From: Paralichthys olivaceus
Taxonomy: Eukaryota; Chordata; Actinopteri; Pleuronectiformes; Paralichthyidae
DNA length: 64,000 nt
Reading direction: 5' to 3'
Assembly: GCF_024713975.1 (NCBI RefSeq)
Contig: NC_091098.1
Coordinates: 10,512,816 to 10,576,815, forward strand
The notes below the pieces were generated by a model that worked only from the letters and a program-made list of their open reading frames with translations, did not search any database and had not been told where the DNA came from. Numbering within the stretch: position 1 is the stretch's first letter; each line of letters begins with the position of its first letter. A program made the translations under genes and the position numbers. Of this stretch, positions 1 through 11,716 are shown piece by piece.

Positions 1-195
1 CCGCTGTGTTGCACCACCATGTTTCTACAGAAGCCCAGAACGGACAAAACAATCTCTGACTCTTGAGCATTTTTACGTCACAGAATGGCCACCATAGTTC
101 TCCTACACACTGAGGAGGGGAGGGTCAGGAGAGCTGTTGGTTGCAATATGCAACTTCGCCACTGGATGGCACTAAATCCTACACACTGAACATTT
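1..195. repeat. Right half of a teleost MITE (copy 1)
   Basis: The segment ends in a CCTACACACTGAACATTT-type terminus and carries internal text (GTTGGTTGCAATATGCAAC, then a GATGGCACTAAATCCTACAC stretch) that recurs in diverged form at 15580-15638. The left end lies outside the window. It sits in the intron just upstream of the first visible hyal3 exon. Assignment to a common non-autonomous fish DNA element is from recalled family appearance; the shared text with the 15.3 kb copy is seen directly. Confidence 0.6.
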
Positions 196-307
196 GAACC
201 CTGAGGAGGTGGACATAGTCACAGATATTAAATAAGATCATTTTCATTCTAATATTTTTTTTTCATACTCAATATATACACTATGGGTAAATATTTAATC
301 TTTCCAG

Positions 308-1713
308 AAAATGACCATCTTTTACCGTGACCGCCTGGGGGAATATCCATACCTCTCCAGAGACGGCCGGAAGGTGAACGGAGGAATACCGCAGCTTGGC
401 GACCTGGCCGACCATCTTTCCCTTACAGAGATGCAGATTTCTGGTTTGCTGCAGCCAAACTTTGCGGGTTTGGCCGTTATCGATTGGGAGGAGTGGCGCC
501 CACTGTGGGAGAGAAACTTTGGATCCAAGATGGAGTACCGGAGGCTGTCCAAGCAGCTGGTGAGACAGGCAAGACCGGATTTGTCTGACAGGGCCGTGAT
601 GTTGCTGGCGAGGCAAAAGTTTGAAGAGAATGCTCGGATGTTCATGGAGGAGACATTGCGGTCGGCGGTCAGAAGTCATCCCAAGGGATTATGGGGGTTT
701 TACGGTTTTCCTGCCTGCTTTAATAAGCACAAGAGAAAGACAGGTAGGACAAATGGTCAGTGGACTGTGAACACCATTGTTTCAACATGCAATCATCTTG
801 TTGAACATTTATCTTAGGAAAGTATTATTATGCCACTTTTCAAATAACACTATTTTGATTAGATGTTTTATGTCACCATCATTTAACTGATAAAAGAAAG
901 TTCATGTTTAAAATACAAAGTCTGAATGAAACAGTCCTGTGTCCTTTTTTGTTTCACACGTGTGACCAGATAAGAGCTACACAGGACTCTGTCACAGAGG
1001 GACGAGAAGGCAGAATGAACGTCTGTCGTGGCTCTGGAGTCAGTCCACTGCTCTCTATCCCAGCATCTACCTGCCACAGCGGCTGGCAGGATCGCTGGAC
1101 GCAGCTCTCATGGTCAGGTACACAGAATTAATAAAAGGCATGAAGAAGTGTTATGTCATACCTAGCCTAACCAAGCCTACCAGGACCTTGTGGAAGCTAA
1201 GGATACAAATTATTTTATTGATCTTGAGATAAATCTTCATCCACACAGATACGTAATGGAATTTCTGATGGGCATTTCTGTCTCTTTCACTCAGACAAAG
1301 ACTGCTGGAGGCTTTGAGGGTGGCATCACTGTGGCGCCACAACAACACCAAACACGCCACACCAGTTCTTCCCTATGCCAGACTGGCGTTCACACACACT
1401 CTCACCTTTCTCAATAAGGTACCAGCTTGTTACAGCTCATAAACACACACAAACTAACTTTTAGATTTTAATAAAGTGAGTAACGATTCTCCAAATACCT
1501 GGTGATCACTCAGTCTCAATGATTAGACCAAAACAGTCACATGACAAATGCAGTTGGAAGAAATGTGTAATATTTGCTCAATATCGATCTTTAAATAGAA
1601 TAATAATAATTTCTAACTTTAAATGAAATGTAAACTAATGGTTCACCTGTTTTATTGTGTGAATTTTGGAATGAAAAAAATCGTTTTCAGAGTCTTTACT
1701 CCTTATCAACAGT

Positions 1714-1810
<97 letters not shown>

Positions 1811-2311
1811 GACAGACCTGGTGCATACACTTGGGGAGAGTGCCTCACTGGGAGCTGCTGGAGTGGTGCTGTGGGGAGAGATCAAATTTGCCAAATCCAA
1901 GGTTTGTGCAGTAATGTGAGTTAGATGTTATGGTTAAATGGTTTTGTGTTATTGTATCACTGTGTGTATCTGTTTGTAACCCTCTCCCTTTCACCCACCC
2001 TCCAGGATCAGTGCATCCTTCTCAGAGACTACGTGAACGCCGTCTTGGGTCCATTCATTCTATCACTGAGGTCTGACACCCACCGCTGCAGCCTTCAGCT
2101 TTGTCACGGCAACGGGCGCTGCACCAGGAGACGCCCCAACTCTGGTCACATGGTTTCTTCAGGTCAAGCTGTGCTCTCAGACCCTCATGACTCCTCCAGT
2201 GTCAAAACTTTTCATCCCCACTTTATGTGTCAGTGTTACCCAGGCTGGACAGGACAGGAGTGTGGAGAGATGACGAAGGATGACAACAGACGGAAGAGCG
2301 GACAGAAGTAA
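308..2311 (+). CDS. hyal3: Hyaluronidase, HYAL3-like (5' end missing)
   Basis: This is a glycosyl hydrolase family 56 enzyme, expected in the secretory or lysosomal route, that would cleave hyaluronan. Visible exons are 308-743, 970-1117, 1295-1418, 1812-1901 and 2006-2311; all junctions are GT-AG and join in phase, giving 367 residues. An acceptor (TTTCCAG) precedes 308, so the ATG at 311 is internal and the signal peptide exon lies upstream of the window. Landmarks are MTIFYRDRLGEYPY, the catalytic DWE motif inside AVIDWEEWRPLW, GLWGFYGFP, YPSIYLP and GAAGVVLWGE. The last exon carries a Cys-rich EGF-like module (LCHGNGRC, CQCYPGWTGQEC) and ends without a hydrophobic tail, so no GPI anchor is indicated. 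HYAL3 is preferred over HYAL1/2 because of the wording of these motifs and because lsmem2 and ifrd2 are near; another HYAL paralogue remains possible. Confidence 0.9.
1716..1807 (+). repeat. (GT)n microsatellite at hyal3 3' splice site
   Basis: About 46 GT units run up to the TATAG acceptor of the 90-nt hyal3 exon at 1812. The repeat takes the place of a normal polypyrimidine tract. ORFs read through it on either strand are artefacts of the repeat. Confidence 0.98.
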
Positions 2312-2383
2312 CACGAACTTTTCAGTCAAGGTTTTGTCAGAACAGGAAGAACAGGGTCATGTAAGTTTCTAATTGGAATATAA

Positions 2384-2393
2384 AATAAATAAA
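2384..2393 (+). terminator. hyal3 polyadenylation signals
   Basis: Two overlapping AATAAA hexamers lie about 75 nt after the hyal3 stop codon. This gives a short 3' UTR. Confidence 0.7.
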
Positions 2394-3227
2394 ACATTTG
2401 TGAGTTTGGTTTTTATTTTGCTTTTTCTTTTTAAATGGATTGGAAATCACATAAAACTACATTTTACAAACATGCATTAAGATGAACATCATTGATTTTA
2501 TTTTATTAATGACTGACAGATTCTGACACTTCAGTCAGAATCATTCATTTTCCTCCATGTTCTCTTAGTGTTACTTTCAGAAGCATTTTCTAAGCTTTAT
2601 TCATTATAAGGTTTTCTGCAGAGAACAGAGAGTCCTTCAGGAGATATAATCTTTGTGAAAGTCTTTAATTTACACATTTTAAATACATATATACAGTATT
2701 TACTATCCAGTGCTAATAAATACACACTCAGATAGAATACTGTCTACATTAATAATATCTGTTTTACTTTTCCCACAGTCCATCACATTTTTGCTTTGTA
2801 TTGATCCTCAAGTATTTATTATATTCTTTTTACACTGTATATGTTGATACATATAGTGAAATATCATTGACACCTGCTCACACAAAGTGATTGACAGCAC
2901 AAAACAATTTCAAATTCACTTGTTAGTTTGAGAAATAATCATGAAGAATTCGATTTCTGTAAATGTTAAATGTGTGATGTAACATCATGAGATAAACCAA
3001 CTAAATTATTCTAATCCAACCAGTCATGCTGTTTTGATAATGTGACTTTGGGATGGAAAGTTTATAGAAATGTCTCTTAATTGCACGGTTCTATCACATT
3101 CATTTCATCTTGACAGACAAATGTTTCTGCTTCAAGGGAATTTTCAGTGTAAAGCACAGTTTTAATGCACTTTGTCCCATGTCTCACGTCCATATTTAAA
3201 GTGTACTGTATTTTTCGTGTATCTTCG
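2394..3227. other. Tail-to-tail spacer between hyal3 and lsmem2
   Basis: This AT-rich stretch has no credible coding exon. It should contain the lsmem2 3' UTR on the minus strand. TTTATT at 2815-2820 (AATAAA on the minus strand) is one possible lsmem2 polyadenylation signal, giving a 3' UTR of about 410 nt. Confidence 0.5.
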
Positions 3228-4749
3228 TCATGTCCCCCCTCTCCTTGCCGTCAGGTTGTGTCTCAGTGCCTGCAGCTCCTGGATCAGTAGTGACAGCTCT
3301 GTGGCAGCAGCTTCTTTCTCCCTCACTGCATCTGTCAACATCTGGATTGCGCCGCCCTGCTGGACTGGAGAAGGAACAGACACACAAACATAATGTCAGT
3401 CTGTCCGTCTAGGGTTACACACAAAGCCACATTATATTAGTGGCAGGGGCATTTTAAAATAAAATCACGACTGAAAATGAATCAATATGAAATCTCACCC
3501 AAAAAGTAGAAAATGAGAAACACTGTTAGTAGAAGCAAAGTGATGATAGCACAGCCCATGGCGTAGGCACGTGATGAACTGGGTGTCAACATGTCCTGCA
3601 GACGGCTCTGCCATTTGCTGCTGACTGGATGGCCTCTTTGATTGACACTTGTCGTATCACACGTGTAGAGGTTCCCATTCGAAGAAGGTGTGTAAGCAGG
3701 ACGAGGAGGCCTCACCCCTGAAATCACACAGTGGACTCATTCAATGTCTCCTGTTTGTGTAATTTCCTTCTGATGGGACCGTGTGTTTGATGTGGATGTA
3801 CCTTTATAGCTTTTTGAGAAATGTTTGCCTCTGTGTGTGTCTTTGTGTGTAACCCTGTGTATTTGTTTGATTATTTCTGGATTTTTGTGTCGACTGTTTT
3901 TGCTGTGTTTACAGTATTATGTGTACCTTTTTGACTGTATTCATGATCATTTTGTGTGTCCCTCTGTGGCTGCATTCCTAGTATTAGTGTGTGTACTTTG
4001 TTTGGCTGTGTTATAATATTTATGCATGTACCTTTTGAGCTGTGCTCACAATATTTGTGAGTTTACCTATGTGGCTGTGTTCACAGTATTTGTGTGTATC
4101 TCTTTGTGTTCACAGTACCTTTGTGGCTGTGTTCACAGTATTTGTGTGTATCTTTGTGGCTGTGTTCACAGTATTTGTATGTACCTTTGTGGCTGTGTTC
4201 ACAGTATTTGTGTGTATCTTTGTGGCTGTGTTCACAGTATTTGTGTGTATCTTTGTGGCTGTGTTCACAGTATTTGTATGTACCTTTGTGGCTGTGTTCA
4301 CAGTATTTGTGTGAACCTTTGTGGCTGTGTTCACAGTATTTGTGTGAACCTTTGTGGCTGTGTTCACAGTATTTGTGTGTATCTTTGTGGCTGTGTTCAC
4401 AGTATTTGTGTGTACCTTTGTGGCTGTGTTCACAGTATTTGTGTGTACCTTTGTGGCTGTGTTCACAGTATTTGTGTGTACCTTTGTGGCTGGGTTCACA
4501 GTATTTGTGTGTACCCTTGTGGCTGTGTTCACAGTATTTGTGTGTACCTTTGTGGCTGTGTTCACAGTATTTGTGTGTACCTTTGTGGCTGGGTTCACAG
4601 TATTTGTGTGTACCTTTGTGGCTGTGTTCGGGGTGTGTTCGGTGGAGATCATTGATGGAGTCCACAGAATGCAGCTCGATCTCAGTGAGGTCCCTTTCAC
4701 TGACTCTGTAGAACTGAGGGGTGGTCTGTGAAGAAGGAGGCCTGGACAT
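3228..4749 (-). CDS. lsmem2: Leucine-rich single-pass membrane protein 2
   Basis: Three coding exons on the minus strand, 4749-4614, 3717-3499 and 3364-3228, join in phase 1 at both junctions and encode 163 residues, close to the size I recall for human LSMEM2 (about 164). Residues 1-45 form a polar N-terminus starting MSRPPSSQTTPQFYRV. A single membrane segment (GCAIITLLLLTVFLIFYFL) lies in the second exon, followed by a short Leu-rich helix (ELSLLIQELQALRHNL) likely to form a coiled coil. A TTTTTCCTCTAG acceptor just before the ATG means a 5' UTR exon lies further upstream. Human LSMEM2 is next to IFRD2 and HYAL3, which supports the name. The oddity is the donor of the first coding exon, which lies in the first unit of a 33-bp minisatellite. 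The function of the family is poorly known; expression in muscle is reported for the human gene. Confidence 0.8.
4068..4630. repeat. 33-bp minisatellite carrying repeated splice donors
   Basis: About 17 tandem units of 33 bp, the leftmost two shortened, fill the start of lsmem2 intron 1. On the minus strand each unit contains CACAAAGGTACACAC or a variant, which is the sequence of the lsmem2 exon donor (CACAAAG|GTACAC at 4614/4613). The exon end itself (PEHSHK) matches the repeat translation (CEHSHK), so the exon-intron boundary appears to have been amplified. Because 33 is a multiple of 3 and the unit lacks stops, most frames are open throughout. Confidence 0.97.
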
Positions 4750-6229
4750 CTCGCCTCCTCTAGAGGAAAAATTCAGGATGAAGACATGGATCACAAGAGT
4801 CAAGATGGCACTCAACTAGTCAACACCTCTTTTCTAGTAAATACTATATCTGGAAGGTGTATCTTCTTCAAACTACTGCAAGACCAAGAGGCAAAGTAAA
4901 TTTAGACTAGTGAAGACACAGCAGCTGTTTATCATGTGTTAATATACTATGCAGTTCCATTTGATTTTTTGGAATTGCTTATTCTAATCGGAACCAAGTT
5001 TCCTGTTACTAAAATCTTAAATATCCAGACATATCAATGTAATTAATAGAAATATTAATAGAGAATATGGTGGGTTCCCTAAGACAGTGGTAGAGAAAGG
5101 ATGTAAGGAATACGAAAATATTCAGTGGGAAATAAAAATAGGGCAGTAGGTCGGTATAGGGATTAGGGGGGGAATGGATCTGTTTGCCTTTAATTTGAAG
5201 ACAAAACATACAGGCTACATGAGAAGCTGATTATCAGAGCTATTATTAGAGCTGGTTGTCAACCACATAAAGGCACAATGCTACTGGAATTTGAATTAGG
5301 GCCAAAGTACGGGACAGGCACCTAATGACTAACCGACTCAATGAATGGATGATCAATGAATTGATTTACAGCCGAGCTGACAGTAGACAGACTGGATCTT
5401 ATAAGATATTACAAGATAAACAACTGGATTCTCTTCAGACTTACCTTCTGTCACCAAGAACAAGAGCTCCGTTTTATGCTTGTACTGGTCTGTTCTTGTC
5501 TAGCACTCCTCTTGTTAACCCAGTCTCACACTTTCATGGGACGACACTCAAGTGCCAAAAAGAAGCTGCAGCAACAGGAGCTGCAATATGACATTTAAAT
5601 ATCCACACGTTATCCGGGAGCTGAACTCAGATTGAATGATGAAAAAGTGATTCCAATAGAATCCTTGGCGTGTGAAACCACATGGAACCTCCAGGTTTTT
5701 GCTTCCTACTCCTTGTGTGTCACTGAGCAACTGTAGGACGCCCCCAGTGCCACCCCCAGCTACCAGCTATGTTCGTGTGTGTCCGTGTTCCAATTTAGCC
5801 CACCCTAGCTGCCCTGTGAGAGAGCTAGAGAGAGCTAGAGACATGGAGAGGGAGGTGAAGTCTTCTTAGCCCCATTACCCCCACAAACATGCTCTCGCAC
5901 ACACCCAACCCCGCAGGCCCTCAAAGCCCAAAATAGCAGCAGAGACAGGAGGTATTATTAGTTTCTCAGACCAAAGGATGACTCAATGATCTGGTGGAGG
6001 GCATGATGGGATATACAGGGATAAACACACACACACAAATACATCAGGGACAAAAGTCAAAGTGGAACACACTTATCTGACCTCATTTGATGGATTCAAA
6101 TGCAAAATTAACACAGTTTTATAAATGACAGATATTAGATAAGCAGGAATTTATTTCTTTTCAAGGGTTTTTTCAATTAAAATGAGCATAAACAAGACTA
6201 GAGAGTCTGTGGCCCTGGAGAAGCTGTGG
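4750..6229. other. Spacer between divergent lsmem2 and amt
   Basis: No coding exon is seen. A 5' UTR exon and the promoter of lsmem2 should lie here, but I cannot place them. The stretch at 5700-5880 is richer in GC than its surroundings. Confidence 0.4.
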
Positions 6230-6680
6230 CAGTCTGTATGCATAAACCCTGCTGTCTATATGCATAAATCATACAGTCTATATGTATAAAACCTACAGTC
6301 TAAACCCTACAGTCTATACGCATAAACCATAAGGTCTATATCAATAAAACCTACAGTCTACTGTGTGCACGTAAACAGTAATTTTTTTATTTAGATAAAC
6401 CCTACAATGTATGTACAAAAAAACATATTATATGCATAAACCCTAGTCTGTAAGTGTAAACTACACTCTATAAGCATAAACCATACAATCTATAATCATA
6501 AACTCCTCAGTCTATAAGCACAAACTCCTCAGTCTATAGGAACAAATTCCTCAGTCTATGATAATAAACCATGCAGTTTATAATCATAAACCATACATGA
6601 TATAATCATAAATCTCACAGTCTATTGGCATAAGCTCACTTTCTATAGGAATAAACGTCAGTGTTTATATGCATTAACAT
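6230..6680. repeat. Degenerate ~20-bp tandem repeat upstream of amt
   Basis: About 20 imperfect units read CAGTCTATATGCATAAACC or close variants, with the CAGTCTAT and CATAAACC halves best kept. The array ends about 200 bp before the amt start codon. Confidence 0.85.
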
Positions 6681-6689
6681 CCTGCAGCG

Positions 6690-6883
6690 AAAACAGACTC
6701 ATTGACTCCATTTCCCATGAGCCTTTGCTCCTCCCTTGAGTCGCTGTGGCTTCACGTGTTTCGGTCAGGAGAGCAGAGGATCCACAGTGTGGAGTCTTCG
6801 GATTGAGTCACACAGCGGAAGTGTTGCAGTGTGAGGAGCACCGAGTGAGCGTGAGACTCTTCAGCGGGAACTCAGGCGGCATC
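6690..6883 (+). promoter_or_regulatory. Probable amt promoter and 5' UTR
   Basis: A shift to GC-rich sequence without a TATA box lies just before the amt ATG. A CCATTTCCCATGAGCC stretch at about 6708 resembles upstream elements of housekeeping genes. The transcription start cannot be fixed from sequence alone. Confidence 0.4.
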
Positions 6884-8374
6884 ATGTGGGCTCGGGGGCT
6901 GGTCGGGGTCGGGGGCTTCGGTCTCGCGTTGCGGGTTTCACGGGACGATTTGCTGCGGGTCGCTGGGCTTGGATGTGCGGGGAGGAGGCAGCAGCAGAGA
7001 CCGGCGTCAAGTGCAGAGGTGAGAGGAGTGAAATGTTACTTCTGTCGCTGCAAGTTCTCCCAAGTACTGAAGAAAGACTGCAGCGAGTTCCTGGCCGGAG
7101 GATCAGGATATGAACAGATGATCCGTGTCTTTGCTCTGTGGTGAAATGTTCAACAACCTCACCCATAAATGTTCTGTCATGATTCTATTATGAAACTGAT
7201 CTGACAGTAAACGTGGCCCTGACACGATCCCAGAGGAAACACAAACCCACAGCTCATCTAACCATCCCATCCAGTTTTCAGAGCTGGTGACATACACACT
7301 CAGTCAAATGTTCAGTATTTATTTCAGAGCTTTCTCGTCACAGAGCCAGAGAGTCCGTTTTACTTATTGTTTTGGTTCTGTGTGGTTATTTTAAACACGT
7401 TTTATTTAATTAGGGTTTATTTTAATATTTTGAATTCCAAAGTCAGACTGAATATTCTCTAGAATGAAAAGTGCATTGGGGTTCGTAATGGTAATGCTTG
7501 CGTTATTATGCCATTATATTATCGTAATATCTGTGGTATAAGTGTCTCTAAATGATGATGATAATATCACTTACTAATAATTTGTGGGGCAATATATCGT
7601 ACAACATGATTTGGTGTAGTCCTGAGGTGAGATTATATGCATATAAACACCTTCTCAAAAGATATTTATCTGATTCTCTCATATATTCTTTTCAATAAAA
7701 GTTTGAACCATCATGTGTGATAATTGACCTCATTAATAGGTTTAATATGAGCTGATCTTGTGCTTTGTCCAAGGCTCTTATTCAAAGTTTTACTTGTAAA
7801 ACTGTAAAGCTACTTAGGATATAAGTGGAGAAAGTGTTGGAGGAGCTATGTTCCTCTTTCAACTTTAGTCCAGAGATCCACAGAATAATAATCTCAATTC
7901 CTCTTTTTTGGTTTTGTTTTACATTCCAGTAATAAGAGTGTGACAGGAGTGTGTCACCACAGCTCATGCAGATATAATGTGCATCTGTCCCAGCAGACCG
8001 CCCTCCCTCGCTCTGCCTGCTTCACTTCACTGAGCTGCACCATGATTTTATTCAAACCACGAGTGACTGACTCTACAGCACTGCCAGCTCCGTCTGAGCT
8101 GCTGCTTAATTAACGTGTTGTGATCTCACCCTATAGTGAAATCTATTCATTCATTCACAAATGAGGTAAATGAAATACACAGCAGGGGTGTATGCAATGA
8201 TTTAAAATGTATGTTTTCTGCAGTTTATCAAGCTGTTGTTGTTGTTCATGGATGTGGAAAAATTGTCAGCCGAACATAATTCATCAGCTGATCTTTATCT
8301 CTGAACGTTGCACAAAGTAAAATGGCAGAAAAGACTAAAGTCCTGATGTGGATTGTTGAAATCTGTAACACTCC

Positions 8375-8409
<35 letters not shown>

Positions 8410-10813
8410 TTGTGATTGTGTGTGTGTGTTTGCGTGCGTGTGTGCATATCACAGCCTCCCCTCCGACTCTGACAGCCGACTTTGGACTTGAGCATTCTGG
8501 TACAAATGCGGTTGAGTCTTATGTAGAATGCCGACACACTATAACCCATAATGCACTGCTGCTTGTGCCGCGCTGATAAGCCCCCCCACCTTTCACTGGC
8601 TAGTTCAAAGGTCAGATGTTGGGGTGTAAAAAAACAGAACATGATGAGCGTGGAAACTGACTGACAGGACATTTGACTCTTTAATCGGGCTATAAACTGC
8701 TGAGCTGTATATTAAACAAATGTGATTATTAAGTCTCTCATCACAGTTATATTTGCAAAACACACTGTAATAGATTAACCAGTTTAATCAGTGGGACTGA
8801 AAGAGACCTGATCAGGGAGGACATATGCTGGATTCCCTCATGATGTTCAAAAGAGAAAGTCTCTGTACTCTACAGAGGAAATTTAAATAATACAGAAATA
8901 CACATATTGGTATCTTGTTTGCAATTAAGGAAGCAAACCTTTCGAAGTTATTTTTTCAATTATAGGAGTTGCCTTGTTATAACATTCACTGACACCATTA
9001 TATCAATTAGATATGATAAGATAGTTTATCATTTACTGTGTTACATCAGCAAAGAGTGAAAAACACAACCAGTTAAGGTGTTAATAAGTAGAAAATGCTA
9101 AATAAACACAAGTAACTATTAAAAGTATACATTTGTACAATATAAACAAACTACAGGGTAACAGTATTGCAGTTATATGAAATATGAAATTGCACTAATT
9201 CCATTTAAAAAAAACTTATGCCAACATTAACATTTTAAGTATTTTATCATTGTTTACATTTGAAAAAATCTGCACCTTAAAGATACATATTTACAAATGT
9301 CTATTTCTTATAACCATTAAAACTAGAATAGCTGGAAAAGCCTAACGGGGCTTGACGGTGGTATGTGTCAAATATGCGACTTCAATCAAGTCACACAAAA
9401 TTGCACACAGTCATATAGATATCAGTTCCCTAATGTGCCCGATTTCTTTCACCAGGATACATGAAATATTCCCTAGAAAACTGATGAAAATCACGATGTT
9501 AGAGATGAGAAATTCCTGGATATGCCCCTTTGTCCAGATCCTTCCCAAAATTAAATGGGTTCTTTCTACGCCCATGGTCCATCCTTCCACCAAGTTTTAT
9601 TGAGATCTGTTCTGTAGTTTTAAAGTGATCCTCCGGTGACATTATGAGCTTGACGGAGGTCATTATTTGACTGTATTCAAACTCTGGACCTTGAATGTTT
9701 CTGTTATTTTGTACACTCATCATAGTGTTGTGTTTTCCCCAGGCGGCCTTGAAGAAGACTCAGCTGTTTGACTTCCACAGAGAACATGGGGGGAAGATGG
9801 TGGAGTTTGCTGGCTGGAGTATGCCTGTCCAGTACAAAGACAGCCACATCGCCTCCCACATGCACACCAGAGAGCACTGCTCCATCTTCGACGTCAGCCA
9901 CATGCTGCAGGTGGGACAAGTGTGAACTGGCACACACAGACAGATACACCTCTGAACCATAGACTGTAAGATGGACGAAGCCTCTCCACTTACTCCCACT
10001 AACCAGAAAAACTATGCTAAAATATCCTAGATACAAATGCTGCCATCTTGTAGCTCCAACATCATTTACAGTAGCAATGTCCATGTCCCATTCACTAACA
10101 TGGAGGGGGGCAATCAAGACCCTTTGAGTCCTCTGCTTCACTTTTGGGGAACAGGCCATCTTTATATACAGTCTATAGTCTAGACATGTGCATATACATG
10201 TAAGCTCCAATATCAAATAAACAGACATGTCATCATAGTATAACATGGTAATCAGTCAGATGACAGTTTTATTTGAATTCATGACTACATAAAACTTTTC
10301 CTGTTTCTATATATAATCCTGTCCCTTTGTTTTCCCGTCAGACCAAAGTCCACGGCAAAGACAGAGTGAAGTTCATGGAGTCTCTGGTGGTGGCAGATAT
10401 TGCAGAACTTAAGGACAACCAGGTGAGATAAAGGGGTGTGTCACTGAGAACCTGCATCGACTCAGTGAGTCTTGAGTCCACTTGGTTAAAGTGGAATCAA
10501 GCTGCCAATTTAACACTGATAAATGATCATCCTTCAAGAGTTGATATGTTGATATTCTGTTTCCACTATTTTAACAGGTTTCTGCTAATTGTGTCTTCTT
10601 CTCTCCTCCCTCACCCCCAAGGGGACGTTGTCCCTCTTCACCACTGAGAAAGGAGGGATCATCGATGACCTCATAGTGACAAGGACAGACCAGGGCTACC
10701 TCTACGTCGTCTCCAACGCTGGCTGTGCAGACAAGGACTCAGCTCTTATGAAGGTAAATGCAAACAAACATTGTACGTTGAGTGACGGGTCTGGAGTCAG
10801 AGAGACTGATACT

Positions 10814-10868
<55 letters not shown>

Positions 10869-11669
10869 GCCTATAGAACAGACTGGCAGAGTTCAAAGCT
10901 GCGGGTCTTGATGTGGATCTGGAGTTTCTTGATGAGGCACTGATTGCTGTGCAGGGTAAAATCCTTCCTTCTATCCATCCATCAATCCTTCTTTCTTTCC
11001 TTCTTTCCTCCATCCATCCTGTCTAATTATCCTGTCTGTCCTATATCTCTGTTATCGCCTGATGTTTCAGTTTCACTCTTTTCATGTATTCTTTGTAGTT
11101 TTACTTCCTTCCTTCCTCTATTAATCCTTTATTACTGTTACTGTTTGACCTGTGTGTGTGTGTGTGTGTGTGTGTGCGCGTGTGCATGTTTATGTTTCCT
11201 CCTCTGCCCTCCATGTCTCAGGTTATGTGGATTAATAATAAACTGTGTGTTGTCAGGCCCGTCCATGTCTCGGGTGCTGCAGGAGGGGCTGAAGGAGGAC
11301 CTGAGTAAACTCACCTTCATGAGCTCGGCCCTGGCCACTGTGTTTGGTGTTCCTGGCTGCAGGGTCACTCGCTGTGGATACACTGGAGAGGACGGAGTGG
11401 AGGTGAGCTTCTGTCTTACTTTTCTGTGTGACCAATTTCCTTAAAACATTTTTTTACATAAAAATAACTTTATTAGTGTTTGTTGTCAGTCAACGTGGTT
11501 ATCATGGTGCTATGTCCCACACTGTTAAACATTCCAAATATTCTGTTTGTAATGAACATGTTGCTTCATTTCAAATGTGTGTTTTATGATATGAATATTT
11601 TTCTTTTTCACATTCTTTATCTGCTGGACCTCAGTATAAATAGATGTGGATACTGAGACTTTGCTTCTT

Positions 11670-11716
<47 letters not shown>

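Noticed and set aside
311..313. ATG at 311 as the true hyal3 start
   Set aside because: It follows an acceptor, aligns to an internal Met of the HYAL family, and would leave the protein without a signal peptide.
1635..1924. ORFs of repeated Cys-Val or Thr-His
   Set aside because: Translations of (GT)n/(CA)n, here and at about 8300, 10800, 13000, 29640 and 35450.
4026..4815. Long ORFs in several frames across the lsmem2 minisatellite
   Set aside because: A stop-free 33-bp unit keeps frames open by itself. Only the minus-strand frame that continues from the lsmem2 exon has a biological reading.
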